This document shows, piece after piece, positions 54,832 to 63,226 of a DNA stretch of 64,000 nt. Below the pieces are notes generated by a model. It was not told where the DNA came from. It did no database searches and worked only from the letters and a program-made list of their open reading frames with translations. The position numbers were made by a program, and so were the translations under genes. The stretch's first letter is position 1; each line of letters starts with the position of its first letter. The stretch is from IMG/VR virus record IMGVR_UViG_3300042305_002533, positions 1 through 64,000 of that record; one strand, 5' to 3'. The stretch comes from a virus.

Positions 54832-55377
54832 AAACGGCCTCGCCACCTTATCAAACACGAACTTCCCCCGCTCGATGTCCGCCATGGCCCGGTGCTCCTG
54901 GAGATTCGGGCCGCCCAGGGCGTCGTAGACCTGATGCAGCCCGAACTTCGGCAGCCCCATCTTGATCGCCGCCACCGCCGAGAAAGACTGGATGTCGATC
55001 GCTCGACGGTCCCACGTGGGTTCGAGGTCAAAGTACGCCAGTTCCGCCTTGATCATGTCACAGTCGAAGCGAACGTTCTGCGAGCAGAGGGGCACGTTCC
55101 CCAGAAGGGAAGCGTACTGCCGCCACAACTTAAGGGCCGTTTCCGTCCCAGCCCGGGGGGCTTTCTCCCAGTCGGGGTTGTCGAAGTACCCGTTGATCTT
55201 CATCGCGACGGGGCTCCACGGGGTCATCGAGAGGTCCACGCGCTGCCGGAGCACGAAGCTCGACATCACGGTCATCTCCTGGGGCCGAACGTCCACCAGT
55301 TGAACAGCGGCCTCGATGACCCGGTTGACGCCCGCCTTGAGTCCGGTTGTTTCAGTATCGACGAATGCGATGAGCAT
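54820..55377 (-). CDS. DEDDh 3'-5' exonuclease (DnaQ/RNase T-like)
   Basis: 185 residues. ExoI AFVDTETTGL (D7, E9), ExoII in NVRFDCDMI, ExoIII HRAMADIERG with the DEDDh-type histidine. It degrades 3' ends, as proofreading subunit or recombination/RNA-processing enzyme; the polymerase downstream has its own exonuclease domain, so a separate role is likely. It is upstream of mini-unit C and downstream of the polymerase gene, same strand. Confidence 0.9.
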   Translation of the reverse strand: MLIAFVDTETTGLKAGVNRVIEAAVQLVDVRPQEMTVMSSFVLRQRVDLSMTPWSPVAMKINGYFDNPDWEKAPRAGTETALKLWRQYASLLGNVPLCSQNVRFDCDMIKAELAYFDLEPTWDRRAIDIQSFSAVAAIKMGLPKFGLHQVYDALGGPNLQEHRAMADIERGKFVFDKVARPFFAA

Positions 55378-55392
55378 GTTTGCCTCTTGTAG

Positions 55393-58300
55393 TCAGGGGG
55401 CCCGAGTCCGCTCGGGCATTTCAAAACCATCTGGATCACGGAGATCGTCGAACTGCTCTTCCTCGGTGTAGCCGTCGAACTGCGGTTCGGGTGTCGGCGC
55501 CGGAAGCGCCTTCACATACTTCTCGAAGTCCATGACTTCGCCGTAGCTGGGCCCGAGCTCTACGTCCCATCGATAAGGCACCGGCATCCATGGGAACGCC
55601 TCAGCAACACGGTTTGTGCCGTACTGCGTGAAAATGTCCCGCACCTGATGCGCGTACTTCTTGGGGACCTGAAAGCCAATCGAGTCGTGAACTGTCAGCA
55701 GTAACCGCCCGCGCAAGTCATTTTCAATCACAGGCGCAAGCCAACAAAGCACGCTGAGCACGATGTCGGAGTTTGTGCCCTGTACCTTGAAGTTGATCGC
55801 CCGGCGCTCAGCTTGCGCCCGGAGTTCATTCGGAGCGCCGGCGCCAATAAGAAAGCGACGACGGCGGCCATTGAAGGCCTCGACCATGCCAAAGGTGCGA
55901 AGCTCCCACTTCGTGCGGTCCATGAAGGTTCGGATCGTCGGAAACTTCGTGAAGAGAAGCTCCTGAATCTTCTTGGCGAACTCATGGGAAATGCCGGCAA
56001 TCTCCGCAATCTTCTTGATGCCGGCGCCGTAAAGCATTCCGAAGACAAGGCGCTTGATGTTGTCGCGCAGCGCCTTCAGGCGCTTGCCGTAGGCCTTATC
56101 GGGCAAAAGCCCATCCTTGCCCTTAAGAAAGTCCTCGTAAGACCACTCGTGGTCGTCATCAATACCCGCGTTCACAAGGGCGATACGCCGCGACTCGCCG
56201 CTAAGCCCCGCCGCTACGAGCTTGGGGTTCAGACACTCAGAGCCGAAGAAGCAGTGCGCGTCCAGGCCGTCCTGAAGCGCCGCAATCAGCGCCTGATCTT
56301 TGGAGTAAGCTGAGTAGATTGAAACCTCGGCGCCTTTAGCGTCGGCGTTGCCGAAACAATAACTGTCGTCATCGGGCACAAAAAGCTTCTTGCAGTTCAC
56401 GCCCTCAAAGACCGGGCGCCCCTCGTCGCTGAGAACCAGAGCGCCTTTCAGATCTCGTAGCGCGCCGATCAGGCCCTTCGGTATGTTCTGGGCGTTAAAC
56501 CGGGCGTCGCCCACCTGGACCGCCGAGGACAAGCGGCCCGTAGACGTCGAGGTCAAGCCATAGCCCGCGTGAAGCTTGCCGTCCCCGAAGTAAGTAGCCA
56601 GCGCCTCGATATTCGCGAAGAAAGTGTTCTTGCCCTTGTCCGCCTTCTTATGCGCTAGGAGCAAGTTGGCTAACGGGCACTTGTAGCGCGCGACGAGGCT
56701 TTTCATCACGCCGTCGCTGACCTGAATGGCGCCTTTGGCGGTATACGCCTGAGCTTTGTAGCTGATGCGCTTCCCGTCAAAGTTCACCAGCCCCGGATAC
56801 TCTGCAGCAAGCTTGTCCGCCGCTTCCGGGTCCGGATGAATGTAGCCGTCACCAAAGAACAGTTGCCCCAGGCGCTTCGTCGACCCGAGCTTGAATTCGT
56901 CACCACCCGCCAGTTCAAAGATCTGCTGCCGGGTGTGCTCAACGGTCTGCCCCAAAGACTCCGCGCCCCAAGTACAGTAATTCAAATCAACCCGCATGCC
57001 GTTGTATTCGATCTTCGCAAGCTCACGCTGACGCGGCAGATAGTCGTCCTGCACAAGCTTGCGAAGAGGGCTCGGCGTCGGACAAAGCCGCTGAACCGTA
57101 AAGGGGTCCCGCCGCCCGAGCTTGACCGCCTCCTCAATTTTGTTGCGCAACTGCGACAGCGCGAAGTCTTCCTCATGCATTCGCTGCACTTGAATTACCG
57201 CGATCCGCCTTGTCGCGTCGGCGTCCACGCACGCATAGAACATCAGCTCTTGAAGCGGGATGCTCTCAAACCCGCCGGTCTTTTTCTTCTTGGACGGCGC
57301 CTTATCCGCCTTCGTTTGAAACTCTCCACTTTTCTTTGCGTTCAAGACCAACTGAATCTGATCTTTTATCTCAGCCCACTTCGGGTCTTTGACCGCCGTC
57401 TCCAGAGTCTTGACCTGAAACCGCTGCGTCTTCAGAACCTTCTTCTTCAACAACGTATCAAGCGCCGCCGCAACGGCCGGGGGCAACCGCAGCGTCTTCC
57501 CTTCGGTTGAAGGCTGTGCCGCGTCGACGCGCTCGTTGGCTTCTTCGAGCATGCCCTGCAGCCGGTCTTCGTAACCGGCGAGTTCGGGCAAGAACTGCTT
57601 TGTGAGCATTTTCAGCGAATAGAACTTTTTCTTGTCCTCTTCGAGAACATGCTCGGCGAGCAGCGCGTCCCACGCAACGTTGCCTACGTCGCCCTGGGGC
57701 CAGCCCAACCGCCAGAAAACTTTGTAGTCGTACTTGCCATTAAACCAGATAATCGGCTTGCCGCTGGTCAGAAGGCGCTTGATCTCCTCATACGCCGCCG
57801 CCGGGTCGTACATGTCGTTTCGCGGGTGCCAGAGCGCAACGGACGCCGCCTTGCTCGTTGCCCACGCAAACGAGACGGACAAAAGCTTTGTGCCGTCCCA
57901 ATTGGGGTGAAGGGTATTGGTCTCCGTATCGAAAGAGATCTTCCAAGACATCGGCGGGATATCAAACTCGGAGTAGCCGATAACGTGATCGACAAGCTTG
58001 CGGATCTCTTCAAGCGTCTTTGGGTAAACGAAGCCCTTCTCGATCTCTTCGCGGCTCTTTACCCGGATAAGCGACGAAGTCGCCAGCCGCGCCGCGCGCT
58101 CAATGTCTGCAAGCAGCGTATTGAATTTGCCGTCTTGCGTGCCGTGCGCCTTCAAGGACCGTGTGAAAACCACGTTCACTTTGACGCCCGCGACATCGAC
58201 GTCTTCGAATATCCGGTTGAGCGCCTCGTCTTCGCTGCGCACCGAAACGCCCAGAGCCACAAGCGCCGCGACCCCGCAGGCAATAACGACGATCTTATTC

Positions 58301-58758
58301 TGCCGCCCGGCGGCTTGCCGGCGCTGTGCTGTACGGTGAACGAGGCGCCGCAAGTTATCCGCGCAGGTAAGGATGATTTTCTTATTGGGGTTTTCTACCG
58401 CGCACTTTACGGCGTACGTGTAAAGCACTTGCAGTGCCCCAAATTCACGCCGTGAAAGCACACGATCAACCGCCGTACGCAGCACGCGGCCTGCCGCGTC
58501 GTCAAAGGTTTCGTGACGTGTCTTAGGCAGGCCTGCGCCCTTACCGCCTATCAACACAAGGCGGGGTGGCGGCGCCGGAGCGTCGCCTACAACGATGATG
58601 TCGGCGCCTTCCGGGCCTCGATCATCTGGGTGGAAATGAGTGCCATTGAATGCCGGGCACCCGTTGCAACCAGCGCCCGCCTTGGCGCGCCACTCAGGAC
58701 GCGCGCAAAGCTGGCAGCTGAACGCCTCGGGCGGTTCAGACAGCGTTACCGTGGGCAT
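55393..58758 (-). CDS. Family-A DNA polymerase with N-terminal UDG-like domain
   Basis: 1121 residues. N-terminal ~220 residues resemble family-4/5 uracil-DNA glycosylases: cysteines 15, 18, 31, 34, VVGDAPAP (56-63), YTYAVKC and a C-x-x-x-L segment; the catalytic pattern is altered, so activity is doubtful. The 3'-5' exonuclease starts with D277-T-E279. Polymerase motif A is GNADAKGAE (D806, E811), motif B RDNIKRLVFGMLYG (898-911), motif C VHD (1023-1025). A UDG-like fusion to a family-A polymerase is known in SPO1-type phages. It replicates the phage genome. One dyad lies at 58444-58456. Confidence 0.95.
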   Translation of the reverse strand: MPTVTLSEPPEAFSCQLCARPEWRAKAGAGCNGCPAFNGTHFHPDDRGPEGADIIVVGDAPAPPPRLVLIGGKGAGLPKTRHETFDDAAGRVLRTAVDRVLSRREFGALQVLYTYAVKCAVENPNKKIILTCADNLRRLVHRTAQRRQAAGRQNKIVVIACGVAALVALGVSVRSEDEALNRIFEDVDVAGVKVNVVFTRSLKAHGTQDGKFNTLLADIERAARLATSSLIRVKSREEIEKGFVYPKTLEEIRKLVDHVIGYSEFDIPPMSWKISFDTETNTLHPNWDGTKLLSVSFAWATSKAASVALWHPRNDMYDPAAAYEEIKRLLTSGKPIIWFNGKYDYKVFWRLGWPQGDVGNVAWDALLAEHVLEEDKKKFYSLKMLTKQFLPELAGYEDRLQGMLEEANERVDAAQPSTEGKTLRLPPAVAAALDTLLKKKVLKTQRFQVKTLETAVKDPKWAEIKDQIQLVLNAKKSGEFQTKADKAPSKKKKTGGFESIPLQELMFYACVDADATRRIAVIQVQRMHEEDFALSQLRNKIEEAVKLGRRDPFTVQRLCPTPSPLRKLVQDDYLPRQRELAKIEYNGMRVDLNYCTWGAESLGQTVEHTRQQIFELAGGDEFKLGSTKRLGQLFFGDGYIHPDPEAADKLAAEYPGLVNFDGKRISYKAQAYTAKGAIQVSDGVMKSLVARYKCPLANLLLAHKKADKGKNTFFANIEALATYFGDGKLHAGYGLTSTSTGRLSSAVQVGDARFNAQNIPKGLIGALRDLKGALVLSDEGRPVFEGVNCKKLFVPDDDSYCFGNADAKGAEVSIYSAYSKDQALIAALQDGLDAHCFFGSECLNPKLVAAGLSGESRRIALVNAGIDDDHEWSYEDFLKGKDGLLPDKAYGKRLKALRDNIKRLVFGMLYGAGIKKIAEIAGISHEFAKKIQELLFTKFPTIRTFMDRTKWELRTFGMVEAFNGRRRRFLIGAGAPNELRAQAERRAINFKVQGTNSDIVLSVLCWLAPVIENDLRGRLLLTVHDSIGFQVPKKYAHQVRDIFTQYGTNRVAEAFPWMPVPYRWDVELGPSYGEVMDFEKYVKALPAPTPEPQFDGYTEEEQFDDLRDPDGFEMPERTRAP
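58444..58456. repeat. Dyad TTCAC-GCC-GTGAA
   Basis: Exact dyad in the UDG-like part of the polymerase gene; read as L-S-R-R-E. Confidence 0.85.
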
Positions 58759-58766
58759 AGCCCCTC

Positions 58767-61700
58767 CTAGAAGTTGTCGACTGCCTCAAGACGCACTGCG
58801 TCTGTCTTGGCAGAAGTAAGCGCGACGCCGGTATAGGACGCGGCCCGCGCCATGACCTGTTCTCTCAAACGGCCAATCGACAAAACAGAAATCTCGTACT
58901 CAAGCGCCGTGATGTTGTTGGCGGCTAGCGCCTCCATCACCCCGAGCTCTCTATAACGGTGCGGCCGAACAACGTCCGGATGGTGATCAAGCAACGCTTT
59001 GAGCTGATGCGGCGTGTGCTTGTTCAGATCGTTCATCCGATAAACGGCGCCACCCGGAGATGTCGCGGCAACAAAGTCCACAATCAACGTCCAGTTATTG
59101 GGGTTCAACGTGATCCCAATACCGGCTCCGTTGAGTAGCTCGTAACCGCTCGGCATCGTTGCGCACTGCATCACGGACAAAAACGCGTTACGCGAATTAG
59201 GCACGGGCACAATCGGCGCACGTAGCAGCTTGTCGTAAACGATGCCGCTGGTGCTGTTCGCCGCCTGCGAAAGCAGGCGATTTTTGCGAGACTCGATCAT
59301 CTCGACGACCATCGGCTCCCAGTCAAGCCCAAGCGTTTGGAGCACAGCGCCGATAGGCGCGAAGTTACGTAGAAAGCGCGTCGGCGCCTGAAAGGATGCC
59401 AGCTGCTTTTCGTTCAATATTTTGTATATCTCGTTTTGGCTGCGCCGCAGACGCGGCATCAAACGCAGCAAACCGATCGAGAGGTCGCGGCGAATTTTGG
59501 CGATCTCCCCGGGCGCGCACATCTTCGCCAAGGTAATCACAGGGTCACGCTGGCTGTCGGAACGCACAGTCTCGACGATGTAGGACCGGTTTGCGTCCTG
59601 TACGTCGCGCGGCTCCTGCACCTGCGTCATGGACACGTTCATTCGCAAGAAATACTCAAGCAGCTTGCCGTGGGGCCCGAAGCGCTTGATGACGGCGCCG
59701 CCCGCGTAAATCACTTGGCGCAACATCTCTTGAATGTCTTCGAGGGCCTTCGTCTTATGCGTGGCGACGTTGGCGTCTTGCGAAGCTTCTTCCAGCACCG
59801 CCGACAGCGATGACCGGTTGAACATCAAGTAAATCGAAGCGAGCGTATACCCGGTAAGGTACGCAGAGTGTTCAACGATCTGCAAATCCGGATACTGCCC
59901 CCTGCCGAGAAAGCCTTGTGCCGTGGACTTACCGGAGTTTGACTCGCCGATGATCCGAAGAATGAGCTTGATATCGAACGCATCGCCAGCCGAAAACACG
60001 AAGATAATCGCGGCCAGGAACATCACGTCCTGGCGCTGTGTACGAAACTTCCAGCCGGCGTCCAAGAACTCACATAGCCGAAAGAAGTGTGCGCGCAGGG
60101 TGTCAATCGTGACGTCGTTGCCCTCTAATAGGTCGTCAACGCCCTGGATATTCATTGAATAACTTGGGACGCCGGGCATGAAGATGTAGCGCCCGTCAAT
60201 CGGCCCCGGGAGCTCTTTGGCCGTGAGCCGGTCTGTACGGCTGTCGACGATCAACTTGTACCAGCGGTCGCCGTTGTGAATCCGTACGATGGCGAGCTCC
60301 GGGTCGTCCGGGTGCGTTTCAAAGTGCGTCCCAGCGCCAAGCGGAAGGCACTCGTCCTGCGTGAGCACGCCCTGGAAAATGGACTGAAACGCAATCTTCA
60401 AATAATCAGCGATAAGCTTCTGCCCGTCACGGATCACAACCGAGCCCGGCACGTGTTCTTCGCCCTCACGCCGTCCAGGCAGGCCGATATGGTCGTTGAA
60501 ATACGTGTACATCTCGCCGTAAATGTTCGACAGCGCGGCGACCATTCCTGGGCCGTCTGTTACGCACAGCGTCAGGTGACGGCGAGTTTCTTTGTGAAAT
60601 AAGTACAACATCCCTGGCCGAAGCGTTTCGTCTTTAAAGAGGACGACGAAATCGGTCTTGAATGTTTCAACGATGCGCGCGATGAAACCCGCCTCATCGT
60701 CTTTGATCTTAACGATCGCGGCACGAAGGGGCCCGGGCGGAATACCGAGCGCGCTGGCAACGCGCGTAACAAACGCTGACAAAAGGGCCGGGTGCCGGAC
60801 GCAGTACCCGAACTCCACGGCCTTGCTTTGGCGCCCGAGAATGTTGTTCTCGGGAACCGTGAGCCCCTCTTCAATGGCGCGGTCGGAGGCCCAGGCGTCT
60901 GCCGGGATAAAGCTCCGCGCTGCCTCGTCAAAGATGAGGCGCTTGAAGTGGTCCCAGCCGTGGTGCTGCACCGCGTCGTCGGGGTCTTTGACGGTGAGGA
61001 TGTTATCCCGAAGGTCTTCCCACCGAACAAAGACGCGCGGCTGTAAGTGAAGAGCCGTCGACAGCTTGATCTTGATTTGGGCCTCACCCTTCCCATACGC
61101 CGGGTCGGGGTGGTCCATCAGAAAGTCGGCCGTTTCAAATCCCGCCCGGTAGATCATGTCGGAGTCGTTGTTGGACCCCGCCGACGCAATGACCAAAACG
61201 TCCGGTATCGCAGAGTCGATCAGCTTTTCGTGAATCGCGAGCATGGACATCTCGCTCTCCACGACTACGACCCGCACTTGCTCAACGTCCATCCGCCGAA
61301 GGCCGTTGTTCTGCGGCAGAAGCAGGCCAAGGTAGCCAACGGGATCATTGTCAGTGAACCCCGGCAGCATCCAGAAGTTATTGTCAGTCCCCGGGTCGCG
61401 TGTGACCCGGCGGCATCGGATGCGGCCCGAAAGGGTCGTGGAGTAGCCTGTGTGAAATGTCACGGCGTGAAGATGCTCGGCCGGAACGGCCTTGTGCATC
61501 GCCATCAACTTGTCAAAGAGAACTACCCGCCGGTCAGAGCTGTAGGCTGACGTCAGCACCCCGGCTTGAAGCTTGATCGTCCAGATCTGATCAATGGCGC
61601 GTTTTGCAAGCTCTTGAAAGATCTTGTCGGCCGGCATCACGCCGTAAGGCGCATAAGCGGTCTTGTCCGGATTGAGGCGCCGCTGCTTGAAAAGCCAATC

Positions 61701-62246
61701 CAGCACCGGCCGCACCGTGTGAAAAAGCGCATCGGTGTAGAGAGGCAAGTCACTGGGCTCGATTGGCGCGCGGTGAAGCGAATACGTGATCAAATTGATC
61801 AGGTGCGTATTGCAGATATCTCCAAAGAGCCGCGTGGCCTGATGATGAACATCAAGCTTCTCAAGTTGCTTGGAGACCTTTTCGTTTGCTACCCGCTGTC
61901 CGGTAATCTCATGAATCTTGATAATCGATTCAGCGTAGCTCAGCCCCAACGACGTCTGGAGCATATCGAGGAGGTTTCGCGTGCGGTAGCCGCACGATTT
62001 ACACACTGCTCGATTGATATTTGTGTAGATATAAAATGACGGCCGCCGGTCCTCGTGCCCCGGCGCCAAACAATTCATCAAGAGCGTGGTTGCACCCCGC
62101 TGCTCAATCTTTTTGTTTGGATAAAGCTGCTCAAGGAGCAGCCTTAATTTTGAAACTTGAAGCCGGTCAAACAACGAGTCGCCAAACGAACTGCTGACCG
62201 TGGCTTCAGCAGCGGGCGCAGCAGCGTTGTTTTTTGTGCGAGCCAT
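58767..62246 (-). CDS. Primase-helicase
   Basis: 1159 residues. N-terminal zinc ribbon C59, H64, C82, C85 (CLAPGHEDRRPSF ... CKSCGY), as in CHC2 primases. A TOPRIM-like region follows (VVVVESEMSMLAIHEKL, later DPDDAVQHHG). The C-terminal third has Walker A IGESNSGKST (K773) and a Walker B SAVLEEASQD, in a superfamily-3/AAA-like helicase arrangement. It would prime and unwind at the fork beside the polymerase. Eight bases separate it from the polymerase gene. Confidence 0.85.
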   Translation of the reverse strand: MARTKNNAAAPAAEATVSSSFGDSLFDRLQVSKLRLLLEQLYPNKKIEQRGATTLLMNCLAPGHEDRRPSFYIYTNINRAVCKSCGYRTRNLLDMLQTSLGLSYAESIIKIHEITGQRVANEKVSKQLEKLDVHHQATRLFGDICNTHLINLITYSLHRAPIEPSDLPLYTDALFHTVRPVLDWLFKQRRLNPDKTAYAPYGVMPADKIFQELAKRAIDQIWTIKLQAGVLTSAYSSDRRVVLFDKLMAMHKAVPAEHLHAVTFHTGYSTTLSGRIRCRRVTRDPGTDNNFWMLPGFTDNDPVGYLGLLLPQNNGLRRMDVEQVRVVVVESEMSMLAIHEKLIDSAIPDVLVIASAGSNNDSDMIYRAGFETADFLMDHPDPAYGKGEAQIKIKLSTALHLQPRVFVRWEDLRDNILTVKDPDDAVQHHGWDHFKRLIFDEAARSFIPADAWASDRAIEEGLTVPENNILGRQSKAVEFGYCVRHPALLSAFVTRVASALGIPPGPLRAAIVKIKDDEAGFIARIVETFKTDFVVLFKDETLRPGMLYLFHKETRRHLTLCVTDGPGMVAALSNIYGEMYTYFNDHIGLPGRREGEEHVPGSVVIRDGQKLIADYLKIAFQSIFQGVLTQDECLPLGAGTHFETHPDDPELAIVRIHNGDRWYKLIVDSRTDRLTAKELPGPIDGRYIFMPGVPSYSMNIQGVDDLLEGNDVTIDTLRAHFFRLCEFLDAGWKFRTQRQDVMFLAAIIFVFSAGDAFDIKLILRIIGESNSGKSTAQGFLGRGQYPDLQIVEHSAYLTGYTLASIYLMFNRSSLSAVLEEASQDANVATHKTKALEDIQEMLRQVIYAGGAVIKRFGPHGKLLEYFLRMNVSMTQVQEPRDVQDANRSYIVETVRSDSQRDPVITLAKMCAPGEIAKIRRDLSIGLLRLMPRLRRSQNEIYKILNEKQLASFQAPTRFLRNFAPIGAVLQTLGLDWEPMVVEMIESRKNRLLSQAANSTSGIVYDKLLRAPIVPVPNSRNAFLSVMQCATMPSGYELLNGAGIGITLNPNNWTLIVDFVAATSPGGAVYRMNDLNKHTPHQLKALLDHHPDVVRPHRYRELGVMEALAANNITALEYEISVLSIGRLREQVMARAASYTGVALTSAKTDAVRLEAVDNF
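61459..61471. repeat. Near-dyad GTCAC-GGC-GTGAA
   Basis: One mismatch from the dyad; inside the primase-helicase gene. Confidence 0.45.
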
Positions 62247-62273
62247 GCGGGAGCCCTTTCCGCCTTGTGAGGC

Positions 62274-63113
62274 TTACAGATTAGTACCTCCGCGCTTCTT
62301 CTTCCGCTGCTCGACAACCTCTGCACCTACGCTGCAGGCATCAACGTAGCCACAGTAGTCACACTGCCACCCAGTTTCGGGCTCAGCTTTGTGCTCGTCG
62401 ATCAGTTGAAGTTTCCGCGCTGACTTGTTTAAATAAGTAGCAAGCCATGGCCGCAAGCCCACTACGGCCTCTCGGGTCCAGGCCCCGGAGTCGCCGTTCT
62501 CGCGCGGAAACCAATCTACGCTGTCCGTGCCGATATAGTTGATCCCGCACTGCACCGCGTGCACCGGGAAATTGGCCATGACCATGAGCATGTACGCGTA
62601 AAACTGCGTCGAATGCTCCTGAATCCTTTTCTTTTTCCCGCTCTTATGATCGAGCACGATCATCACGTTGTCGCGCGTGATCATGGCGTGATCAAGCACG
62701 CCGCGAAGTAAGCTCGTATTGTCGAAAAAAGAAGTGTGGGTGAAGTCAGCCTTCATCCCCAGCTGATGTTCGACAAACTCTTGCGTAACGCCGTTGGCTT
62801 CTTTAAAGCGCCGAATACGAACGCCGAAATCGGCAATCGCGGGCAGCCTAGTCAAAACCTCTCGGTGCTCGTCAGTGGTCAGTTCGTCTTTTGTGGTGGC
62901 TTCCGTCAGAAGCTTCGTAAGATCTTGCCCGTTCTGCTTGAGCTCAGCTTCAAGCAGCGCGTGCGCCACAACGCCCACTCGCGACGAAGAGCTCTTTCGC
63001 CCTTCTTTCTGCTTGCGGACGTATTTGTAATCAAACTGCACTCCGCAGAGATCGAGAAGGTTCGCCTTCGAGATAGACCACGGGCCGTGCTTGAGAACGC
63101 GCTCGTCGAACAT
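62274..63113 (-). CDS. PD-(D/E)XK nuclease (RecB/Cas4-like)
   Basis: 279 residues from ATG 63113, with AAGGGG upstream. Motifs: H in VGVVAHALLEAE, then D in RGVLDHAM and D-x-K in VLDHKSGKKK, followed by the helix TQFYAYMLM; three C-terminal cysteines in WQCDYCGYVDACS may hold an Fe-S cluster with C23. The layout is that of Cas4/RecB-like exonucleases, here a replication or recombination enzyme of the phage. A dyad (63124-63136) lies just upstream of the ribosome site. Confidence 0.9.
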   Translation of the reverse strand: MFDERVLKHGPWSISKANLLDLCGVQFDYKYVRKQKEGRKSSSSRVGVVAHALLEAELKQNGQDLTKLLTEATTKDELTTDEHREVLTRLPAIADFGVRIRRFKEANGVTQEFVEHQLGMKADFTHTSFFDNTSLLRGVLDHAMITRDNVMIVLDHKSGKKKRIQEHSTQFYAYMLMVMANFPVHAVQCGINYIGTDSVDWFPRENGDSGAWTREAVVGLRPWLATYLNKSARKLQLIDEHKAEPETGWQCDYCGYVDACSVGAEVVEQRKKKRGGTNL

Positions 63114-63123
63114 AGTAAGCCCC

Positions 63124-63136
63124 TTCACGCCGTGAA
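63124..63136. repeat. Dyad TTCAC-GCC-GTGAA
   Basis: Exact dyad 11 bases before the ATG of the PD-(D/E)XK nuclease, adjoining its ribosome site. Confidence 0.85.
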
Positions 63137-63170
63137 TTACCAGCCGCTGGAATGTATCAAAAAGACAAGA

Positions 63171-63207
63171 CAAGAAAAGCCCCGAGGCCGCCGTGGCGAC
63201 CTCGGGG
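63171..63207 (-). terminator. Rho-independent terminator
   Basis: 13-bp G/C-rich stem with one mismatch (63180-63192 with 63195-63207), then CTTTTCTTG on the minus strand; ends the gene at 63227. Confidence 0.8.
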
Positions 63208-63226
63208 CTCCTCCCTACGCTACTGA

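Noticed and set aside
3031-63136. Canonical parS sites
   Set aside because: parS is a continuous 16-bp palindrome with the two arms adjacent; here the arms are 3 bp apart, and no ParB gene is visible in the window.
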